This document shows positions 58,340-64,000 of a DNA stretch of 64,000 nt, in pieces. Source of the stretch: Leisingera sp. NJS204 (GTDB lineage Bacteria; Pseudomonadota; Alphaproteobacteria; Rhodobacterales; Rhodobacteraceae); assembly GCF_004123675.1 (NCBI RefSeq), contig NZ_CP035417.1:921501-985500 (forward strand), in the 5' to 3' direction. Each line of letters opens with the position of its first letter. Position 1 is the first letter of the stretch. Position numbers and translations under genes: made by a program. The notes under the pieces are model-generated. The model saw only the letters and a list, made by a program, of their open reading frames with translations. It ran no database searches and was not told where the DNA came from.

Positions 58340-59155
58340 ATGCTGGACAAGACTGGCTTTCCGCTTGAAATCACCGGTGAAGACACGCCGATGGTGAGCT
58401 TTCGCAAAGTGAACAAATCCTATGGGGCGCTCACTGTGCTGGACGATCTCGATCTCGACGTCGCGGCAGGGGAAATGGTCTCGATCATCGGTCCCTCCGG
58501 CTCGGGCAAGACCACCGTGCTGCGGATGCTGATGACGCTTGAGCAGATCAACGGCGGGGTGATCTATGTGGACGGCAAGCCGCTGACGCATATGCCCAAG
58601 GGCGGCCAGCTGGTGCCTGCAAGCGAACGCCACCTGCGCAGCCGCCGCGCTGACATCGGCATGTGTTTCCAGCATTTCAACCTGTTCCCGCATATGACCG
58701 CGCTGGAAAACTGTATGGAGGGGCCGGTGCAGGTGCTGGGCCTCTCCAAGGCCGAGGCGCGCGACCGCTCAGAAGAGCTGCTGGAGATGGTCGGCATGAT
58801 CTCCAAGAAGGACCAGCACCCCTCGCGGCTGTCGGGCGGCCAGCAGCAGCGGGTGGCGATTGCGCGGGCGCTTGCGATGCGGCCCAAGGTGATGCTGTTT
58901 GACGAGGTGACCTCTGCCCTCGATCCGGAGGTGATCGGCGAGGTGACCAATGTGATCCGCAAGCTGGTGTCGGAGCATAACCTGACCATGCTGATGGTGA
59001 CCCATCAGATGGGCTTTGCCCGCGATATTTCCGACCGGGTGTGCTTCTTCTATGGCGGCCGGATCGAGGAGCAGGGCCCGCCGACCCAGCTGTTCGGCAA
59101 TCCCCAGCGCGAGCGCACCCAGCAGTTCCTGAGCGCGGTGCGGGAAGCGGTCTAG
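58340..59155 (+). CDS. ehuA: Ehu-type ABC ATPase
   Basis: 271 residues, two bases after the permease stop. Walker A GPSGSGKTT (about residue 54), Q-loop MCFQHFNLFPHMTALEN, signature LSGGQQQRVAIARALA, Walker B VMLFDEVTSALDPE and H-loop VTHQMGFA. It energises import by hydrolysing ATP on the cytoplasmic face. A 20-residue insert around PKGGQLVPASERHL before the Q-loop is typical of EhuA-like proteins. Last gene before a convergent LysR gene. Confidence 0.88.
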   Translation: MLDKTGFPLEITGEDTPMVSFRKVNKSYGALTVLDDLDLDVAAGEMVSIIGPSGSGKTTVLRMLMTLEQINGGVIYVDGKPLTHMPKGGQLVPASERHLRSRRADIGMCFQHFNLFPHMTALENCMEGPVQVLGLSKAEARDRSEELLEMVGMISKKDQHPSRLSGGQQQRVAIARALAMRPKVMLFDEVTSALDPEVIGEVTNVIRKLVSEHNLTMLMVTHQMGFARDISDRVCFFYGGRIEEQGPPTQLFGNPQRERTQQFLSAVREAV

Positions 59156-59159
59156 GTCT

Positions 59160-60038
59160 TCAGACCGGGATGCCTGCATCCCGCAGCAGGCTGCGGGTCT
59201 GTTCGCTGAGCAGGCCCGTGCGCCAGATCACGAAATAGCTGCGCCCGGTTATCAGCTGGTAGTCCTCCAGCGGCACCAGCCGCCCGGCGTCGATCTCGAA
59301 GCGCAGCACATCGGGGCAGCCAAGCGCCACCCCGCGGCCGCGGATGGCAGTATCCAGCGTGCTGCCGTATGAGCCCAGGTTGACCTTGGCGGCCTGCGCA
59401 ATTTCGGCAAAGCCGGTCAGTTCGGCGAAATCGTCCCAATTCACCCATTTCGGGGTCAGCTTGTCGAAATCAAGCAGGGTCGCCGCCGCCAGCCCGCCTT
59501 TGCGCTGCGCCTTGGCGGGGGAGGTCACGGGCATCCAGCGCTCCGCGAACAGGAGCGAGCCGTCCCAGCCTGCCGGGATGTCCTGGCCGTAATAGATCAG
59601 CGCATCCGCCTCCAGCGCAAACAGGTCGGCGTCCTTGTCGGAGGCGGTGAGAGTGACCGGCGCGGCATCGCTGCTCAGCAGGTATTCATTGATCCGGGGC
59701 GTTAGCCAGTATTGCGACACGGCGACATTGGCCGCCAGCGACAGCCGGGCGCCGGTGCTGGCGCGGCGCAGCTGGTTCAGGCATGAATGCAGGTAATCCA
59801 GCGCTTCGCCGGAATTGGCCGCCAGGATCTTGCCGTTGCGGGTCAGCGACAGGTTGCGGCCGCGGCGGTTCACCAGGGTCATGCCCAGCCAGTCCTCAAG
59901 CACTTTGATTCGCTTGCTGACCGCGGCTTGGCTGACATTCAGCTCCTCTGCCGCGCGGGTGAAATTGCCGTGCCTGGCAACCGCTTCGAAGAACAGGAGA
60001 TAGTCGAGGGGCGGCAATGCGCGGCGGTAGTTTTTCAT
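59160..60038 (-). CDS. LysR-family regulator (GcvA-like)
   Basis: 292 residues. HTH: PLDYLLFFEAVARHGNFTRA, AEELNVSQAAVSKRIKVLED. The effector domain follows (LSLAANVAVSQYWLTPRINE). Its HTH style is that of GcvA/AmpR-type regulators. It faces the M24/sox run divergently with a 132-bp spacer containing inverted repeats and ends convergently with the ABC ATPase, so it probably activates the second block. Confidence 0.9.
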   Translation of the reverse strand: MKNYRRALPPLDYLLFFEAVARHGNFTRAAEELNVSQAAVSKRIKVLEDWLGMTLVNRRGRNLSLTRNGKILAANSGEALDYLHSCLNQLRRASTGARLSLAANVAVSQYWLTPRINEYLLSSDAAPVTLTASDKDADLFALEADALIYYGQDIPAGWDGSLLFAERWMPVTSPAKAQRKGGLAAATLLDFDKLTPKWVNWDDFAELTGFAEIAQAAKVNLGSYGSTLDTAIRGRGVALGCPDVLRFEIDAGRLVPLEDYQLITGRSYFVIWRTGLLSEQTRSLLRDAGIPV

Positions 60039-60072
60039 AACTTCTGGTTATCACAATTCCGGACCGAATGTC

Positions 60073-60112
60073 ACTTTGTAAAGTGCGGTTTTGGCCATAG
60101 CATTTGGGCCAA
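60073..60112. promoter_or_regulatory. Candidate LysR operators
   Basis: Perfect palindrome ACTTTGTAAAGT (60073-60084) and inverted repeat TTGGCC-N10-GGCCAA (60091-60112) lie between the divergent LysR and M24 genes. Spacing and symmetry fit LysR recognition and activation sites. Confidence 0.5.
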
Positions 60113-60170
60113 GGCCCAAGCTGCGGCAAGGTTTTGCCGCGCGGCTCTCCATAACCTACAGGGAAATCCG

Positions 60171-61313
60171 ATGTTCACTGAGCGACTGTCCCGTTTCCAG
60201 AAAAACCTTGCCGATGCCGGCATCGATGTGGCGCTGATCACCGATGACGACAACGTCTATTACCTGACCGGCTATTACGATTACCTGCATATGGAGTTCG
60301 GCCGCCCGACCATTCTGGTGGTGCCCAAGGACGGCGGGACGCTGCTGATCACCCCGACCATCGACCTCAACAGCGCCAAAGCGGCGGCGCGGGTGGACCG
60401 GGTCGCGGCTTGGAATGACGGCATGGGCAACGAATGGCGCGAGGAACTGCCCGCGGAGGTCCGCAATGCCGGGTTGGTGGGGATCGAACCAGGCCATATG
60501 CCGCCGCCGGTGCGCGCCTATGTGAACGATCTGGTGGCGGCGGAAAAGATCATCAGCGCGACGCCGATCCTGAACCGGATGCGGATGATCAAATCGCCGC
60601 AGGAGCTGCAGCTGGCGCGCCACGCGGGCGAGGTGGCCACCGCGATGATGAATGCGGGCCGGGCCGCAATTGGCGACGGGGTGGCAGAGTTCGAGGTGGC
60701 GATTGCCACTAGCCAGGCGGGCACCCGCAAGGCGGCAGAGCTGCTGGCGGCGCACTACGACGATGGCGACATGTCGCCCAATACCCATTTCCTGCAGATC
60801 ATGGCCTCGGGCAAGGACATCATCAAAACCCACCACCGGGCCTCGACCCGAATCATGCGGCGCGGCGAGCCGGTGTTTCTGTGTTTCTGCGGCATGACCA
60901 ATTTCCACCGTTTCAAGCTGGGTTTCGACCGCACCTTCTGGATTGGCGAGCCGGATCCGGCGCAGGTGGCGGTCTATGAGGTTGCCGCAGCCAGCCAGAA
61001 GGCGGCGCTGGAGGCGCTGCGTCCGGGCGTCACCGCGGAAAGCGTGCATGCGGCCTATGCTGAGGTGATCCAGGGGGCGGGGCATGAATACCCGTTCCGC
61101 TGCGGCCGGGCGACCGGCTTCAGCTTCCTGGAGGCGCCGCAGCTGGTCACCGGCGACACCACCATTATCCAGCCCGGCATGGTGCTGGCGGTGGACGGGT
61201 CGGTCTCTGTCGATACGTTCCGCGCCCAGGTGGGCGACAGTTTCATCATCACCGAGGACGGCTGGGAGCAGCTTACCCAGCATCCGAAATCCGTTGAGGA
61301 GGTCATTCTGTAG
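60171..61313 (+). CDS. M24-fold protein lacking metal ligands (creatinase-like)
   Basis: 380 residues from ATG 60171 (AGGGAAATCC upstream). The Creatinase_N domain (FQKNLADAGIDVALITDDDN, LHMEFGRPTILVV) and M24 C-domain are present, but the five metal sites are replaced: FLCFCGM for the first Asp, LGFDRTF for the second, CGRATGFSF for the His, AVDGSVSVD and RAQVGDS for the Glu pair. A KTHHRAS motif supplies His residues instead. Creatinase itself is a metal-free M24 enzyme that turns creatine into sarcosine and urea, and sarcosine-oxidase-type genes follow here. Creatinase-like activity is inference only. Confidence 0.78.
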   Translation: MFTERLSRFQKNLADAGIDVALITDDDNVYYLTGYYDYLHMEFGRPTILVVPKDGGTLLITPTIDLNSAKAAARVDRVAAWNDGMGNEWREELPAEVRNAGLVGIEPGHMPPPVRAYVNDLVAAEKIISATPILNRMRMIKSPQELQLARHAGEVATAMMNAGRAAIGDGVAEFEVAIATSQAGTRKAAELLAAHYDDGDMSPNTHFLQIMASGKDIIKTHHRASTRIMRRGEPVFLCFCGMTNFHRFKLGFDRTFWIGEPDPAQVAVYEVAAASQKAALEALRPGVTAESVHAAYAEVIQGAGHEYPFRCGRATGFSFLEAPQLVTGDTTIIQPGMVLAVDGSVSVDTFRAQVGDSFIITEDGWEQLTQHPKSVEEVIL

Positions 61314-62108
61314 ATGTTCCAGCCAGGCCAGATTATCCAGTCCAAGCCGCGCACCCCGGAAATGGATGCCGGGCGGTTCCACCGCGCCAAGCTCGGCTTT
61401 ATCCTGATGTCCACCGACCCCTCAGCCGAGGGCGATTTCTGGGACATGGCGCCGGAGGGCGTGGCGGTCTATGTCACGCGGCTGAAGACCGACGACCACA
61501 CCACGACCGAAACGCTCGCCAAACATATCGAGCATATGGCCGATGCCGCGGCGCGCATCCAGCCGGAGGCCAGGCCTGATGTGGTCAGCTACAGCTGCAC
61601 CTCCGGCTCCATCGTGATCGGCGAGCAGCGGGTCATGGCGGAGATCAAAAAGGGCGCGCCCTGGGCGCAGCCGATGTGCCTGGTGCAGGGGGTTCTGGAT
61701 GCGCTGAACGAACTGGGCACCAAGAAACTGGTGGTCGGCACGCCTTATCTGGATGACATCAACACCGCCGAGGCGGAGTTTCTGGTCGAGCGCGGCTTTG
61801 ATGTGCTGGACATTCAGGGGCTCAATATCGCCAGCGGCTGGGACATGGGGCTGGTGACGCCGGACTACTGGAAGAAATTCGCGCTGGAGATCGACCAGCC
61901 GGAGGCCGATGCGATTTTCCTCAGCTGCGGCGGTGTGCGCTCGCTTCCTGCGGTCGAGGAAATCGAGCAGATCACCGGCAAGCCGGTCATCACGTCGAAC
62001 CAGGCGCAATTCTGGTCCTGCCTGCGCCGCGCCGGGATCATGGATGAACTGGAGGGTTTCGGCCAGATCTTCAAACACCAGGGACGGGTGCTGAAACCCA
62101 CCGCCTGA
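61314..62108 (+). CDS. Asp/Glu racemase-fold protein, second copy
   Basis: 264 residues, starting directly after the previous stop. Two-Cys site: VVSYSCTSGSIVIGEQR (first Cys) and AIFLSCGGVRSLPAVEEI (second Cys), with VVGTPYLDDINTAEAEFLVE and KPVITSNQAQFWSCLRRAGI. Same arylmalonate-decarboxylase/maleate-isomerase/EutA branch as the protein at 51489 but clearly diverged, so the two probably act on different steps or isomers. Confidence 0.82.
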   Translation: MFQPGQIIQSKPRTPEMDAGRFHRAKLGFILMSTDPSAEGDFWDMAPEGVAVYVTRLKTDDHTTTETLAKHIEHMADAAARIQPEARPDVVSYSCTSGSIVIGEQRVMAEIKKGAPWAQPMCLVQGVLDALNELGTKKLVVGTPYLDDINTAEAEFLVERGFDVLDIQGLNIASGWDMGLVTPDYWKKFALEIDQPEADAIFLSCGGVRSLPAVEEIEQITGKPVITSNQAQFWSCLRRAGIMDELEGFGQIFKHQGRVLKPTA

Positions 62109-62130
62109 GGCCCCTTAAAGACCTGAAAAA

Positions 62131-63402
62131 ATGACCCGTTTTTCCGCATGGAATGTCTTTTGGCAGGGGATGTCCGGCCAAAGGGGGTGGAGCCGTCAGT
62201 GGCGCGACCCCGAGTCCAAGCCCCATTACGATGCCGTCATCGTGGGGGGCGGGCTGCATGGGCTTGCCACCGCCTATTACCTGGCCAAGACCTACGGGCT
62301 GCGCAATGCCGCGGTGCTGGAGAAGGGCTGGATCGGCGGCGGCAACGCCGGGCGCAACACCACCATCGTGCGCTCCAACTATGCGCGTCCGGGCAACCGG
62401 CAGTTCTATGAGCATTCGCTGAAACTGTGGGAAGAGCTGAGCCACGAGCTGAACTATAACGTGATGTTCAGCCAGCGCTCCCATATCGCGCTGTTGCACA
62501 GCCCCGGCGCCATCGACGCGGCGGCGCGCAATTACAACACCCTGCGCCGCACCGGCACGCCCGATGCGGAGATCTGGGGGCTGGAGCAGCTGAAACAGGT
62601 GGTGCCGCATCTGAACTATGCGGCTGGCGCCCGCTTCCCGGTGATGGGGGCGGCAGTGCAGAAGCGCGCGGGCACCGCCCGCCATGATGCGGTGGTCTGG
62701 GGCTATGCCCGCGCCGCGGACCAGCTGGGCGTGGACATCCTGCAGAACTGCGCGGTGACGGGGGTGGAGCGCGACGGCGGCCGGATTACTGCGCTGGAAA
62801 CCACGCGGGGCCGGATCACCGCCGGCAAGGTCGGCTTTGCGGTTGCAGGCAATACCTCGCGGCTGTGGAGCATGGCCGGGCTTGGCCGCCTGCCGATTGA
62901 ATCCCACAAGCTGCAGGCCTTCGTTTCGGAGCCGCTGAAGCCCCTGCTGGATCAGGTTATGGTCTTCGGCATGGGCGGCGCGCATTTCTATATCTCGCAG
63001 TCGGACAAGGGCGGCATGGTCTTTGGCGGTGATCTGGACTGGTACACATCCTATGCGCAGCGCGGCAACCTCCCGATCGTGCAGGATGTGGCAGAGGCGG
63101 CGATGTCGGTGATGCCCTGCCTGGGCCGGGTCAAGCTGCTGCGCCATTGGGCCGGGGTGGTCGATATGTCGATGGACGGCAGCCATTTCATCTGCCGGAC
63201 ACCTTTGGACAATCTCTATCTCAACACCGGCTGGAACTACGGCGGCTTCAAGGCGACGCCTGCCGCGGGCTGGTGGTTCGCTGATCTGATCGCCAATGGA
63301 CGGCCCGCGCCGATAATTGCGGATTTCGACCTGAAACGCTTTGAGCGGGGCTTGCAGATCGACGAGCGCGGCGCCGGCCCCGACCCTAAGCTGCACGGAT
63401 GA
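62131..63402 (+). CDS. soxB: Sarcosine oxidase beta-subunit-like flavoprotein
   Basis: 423 residues. DAO fold: YDAVIVGGGLHGLATAYYLA, with GWIGGGNAGRNTTIVRSNYA and the C-terminal NTGWNYGGFKATPAAGWWFA characteristic of SoxB. In heterotetrameric sarcosine oxidase this subunit carries the FAD and covalent-FMN interface and oxidises the N-methyl group. Followed by soxD and soxA in the usual order. Substrate may be sarcosine or another N-methyl amino acid. Confidence 0.85.
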   Translation: MTRFSAWNVFWQGMSGQRGWSRQWRDPESKPHYDAVIVGGGLHGLATAYYLAKTYGLRNAAVLEKGWIGGGNAGRNTTIVRSNYARPGNRQFYEHSLKLWEELSHELNYNVMFSQRSHIALLHSPGAIDAAARNYNTLRRTGTPDAEIWGLEQLKQVVPHLNYAAGARFPVMGAAVQKRAGTARHDAVVWGYARAADQLGVDILQNCAVTGVERDGGRITALETTRGRITAGKVGFAVAGNTSRLWSMAGLGRLPIESHKLQAFVSEPLKPLLDQVMVFGMGGAHFYISQSDKGGMVFGGDLDWYTSYAQRGNLPIVQDVAEAAMSVMPCLGRVKLLRHWAGVVDMSMDGSHFICRTPLDNLYLNTGWNYGGFKATPAAGWWFADLIANGRPAPIIADFDLKRFERGLQIDERGAGPDPKLHG

Positions 63403-63413
63403 GGAGCTGAGCC

Positions 63414-63698
63414 ATGACCCGGATTTCCTGCCCCTTTTGCGGTCCGCGCGACCATGCCGAGTTCAGCTATGGCGGCGATGGCTCGATCACATACCCGGCG
63501 CTTGAGGCGCCCATGCAGGACTGGCACGACGCGGTGTTCCTGCGCGAAAACATCTGTGGCTGGCAGGTGGAGACCTGGCAGCATCTGCATGGCTGCCGCA
63601 TGTGGCTGAAGGTGGAGCGGGACACGATGACCCATGAAATCCGCAGCGTGGCCCCCGCCCATCCGGGCCTGGCCGCCGCGCTGGAGAGCGGGCTATGA
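63414..63698 (+). CDS. soxD: Sarcosine oxidase delta subunit
   Basis: 94 residues. Zinc-binding signature CPFCGPRDHAEFSYGG at the N-terminus and WQHLHGCRMWLKVERDTMTH in the middle (third Cys), as in SoxD. It is a structural subunit that holds the complex together. The stop overlaps the soxA start (ATGA, 63695-63698), so they are co-translated. Confidence 0.9.
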   Translation: MTRISCPFCGPRDHAEFSYGGDGSITYPALEAPMQDWHDAVFLRENICGWQVETWQHLHGCRMWLKVERDTMTHEIRSVAPAHPGLAAALESGL

Positions 63699-64000
63699 CC
63701 GCGCGGCGGCTGGGCCAGGGCGGACGGATCGGCCGGAGCAAGCCGCTGGAGTTCCGTTGGGACGGCAAGGCGATGCGGGGCTATGCGGGCGATACGCTGG
63801 CCTCGGCGCTGATGGCCAATGGCGAGCGGGTGCTGGGCCGGTCTTTCAAATACCACCGCCCGCGCGGGATCATGTCGGCGGGGGTGGAGGAGTCGGGCGC
63901 CATCGTCACACTTGGCAGCGGCACCCGGGCGGAGTCGAACGTCAAGGCCACCATGCAGGAGCTGTTTCAGGGGCTGGAGGCGCGGGGCCAGAACGCCTGG
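63695..64000 (+). CDS. soxA: Sarcosine oxidase alpha subunit, partial (3' end off the window)
   Basis: 102 residues are visible. The N-terminal ferredoxin-like domain of SoxA is recognisable: GYAGDTLASALMANGERVLG, RSFKYHRPRGIMSAGVEESG. The full subunit (about 950-1000 residues) should carry an NAD(P)/FAD fold and a C-terminal GcvT domain. A soxG gene would be expected next. Confidence 0.87.
   Translation, partial: MTARRLGQGGRIGRSKPLEFRWDGKAMRGYAGDTLASALMANGERVLGRSFKYHRPRGIMSAGVEESGAIVTLGSGTRAESNVKATMQELFQGLEARGQNAW

Noticed and set aside
51489-59155. Naming the 51-59 kb block an ectoine-utilisation operon
   Set aside because: The transporter is Ehu-like and EutA/DoeA-fold proteins are present, but eutB, eutC and doeB are absent and an N-demethylase is present instead.
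60156-61382. A 408-codon minus-strand frame
   Set aside because: Antisense to the creatinase-like gene, with no family feature or ribosome site.
1-64000. CRISPR arrays, tRNA and rRNA genes
   Set aside because: No regularly spaced direct repeats and no tRNA- or rRNA-like sequence were noticed; a dedicated scan was not possible.

Overview
The window looks like accessory DNA, perhaps a plasmid or genomic island, from a marine Rhodobacteraceae (Roseobacter-group) alphaproteobacterium. That placement rests on high G+C, strong GGAG-type ribosome sites, a heterotetrameric sarcosine-oxidase-type cluster, an Ehu-type solute ABC transporter, OruR-type AraC regulators and the kinds of insertion sequences present. 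I saw no rRNA, tRNA, CRISPR array or replication gene. No database search was run; family names come from recognised motifs.

Layout. 1-1000: a PemK/MazF-like gene translationally coupled to an unknown gene. 1367-9640: a pile of nested mobile elements (IS5, an IS110 element with an imperfectly known boundary, a serine-recombinase remnant, IS21 broken by IS3, IS481 inside another IS3-type gene). 9897-27133: an intact island with a paraoxonase-like lactonase, AraC and TetR regulators, two fumarylacetoacetate-hydrolase-fold proteins, a bile-acid/Na+ symporter-family protein and a tight run of old-yellow-enzyme/dienoyl-CoA reductase, CrtI-like flavoprotein, Fe-S flavoreductase and acyl-CoA ligase, then ABA4-like and other membrane proteins, a LytTR regulator and a MipA/OmpV porin-like protein. 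27357-31071: a second pile (IS200 in an IS5-type remnant, then an IS5 element containing IS3). 31099-35246: a second AraC regulator, a frameshifted alpha/beta hydrolase and a KstD/fumarate-reductase-type flavoprotein. 35538-38326: IS3 and a second IS481 copy. 38328-44626: an element with a complete serine recombinase, a soluble FtsH-like AAA+/M41 metalloprotease, a zinc-ribbon/GIY-YIG protein, an unknown protein and a divergent ribbon-helix-helix protein. 45018-46310: IS91 remnant. 46431-64000: catabolic operons. Here a LysR-headed DUF3726 operon is followed by a GntR-controlled run (Asp/Glu-racemase-fold enzyme, M24 metallohydrolase, FAD/GcvT demethylase, Ehu-type ABC transporter) and a LysR-controlled run (metal-less M24 protein, second racemase-fold enzyme, SoxB/SoxD/SoxA-type oxidase, the last running off the window).

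The most unusual signal is a set of eleven tiny insertions (about 38-57 bp) that sit inside transposase genes and break most of them. They fall into three structural classes. The best class has six copies with constant ends (CTGCCCGGCAG ... CGAGAGGGG) around a hairpin whose stem is nearly perfect in every copy but different in sequence each time. Copies occur in both orientations and I found none in the metabolic genes. This looks like a family of micro mobile elements, or a DNA-structure-based insertion process, that I cannot match to a named family.

Functionally, the 46-64 kb end reads as uptake, amide or imide hydrolysis and oxidative N-demethylation of a small N-methylated solute. The 10-35 kb island reads as uptake, CoA activation and redox processing of a hydrophobic carboxylate such as a steroid, bile-acid-like or terpenoid compound. 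Both substrate assignments are inference.
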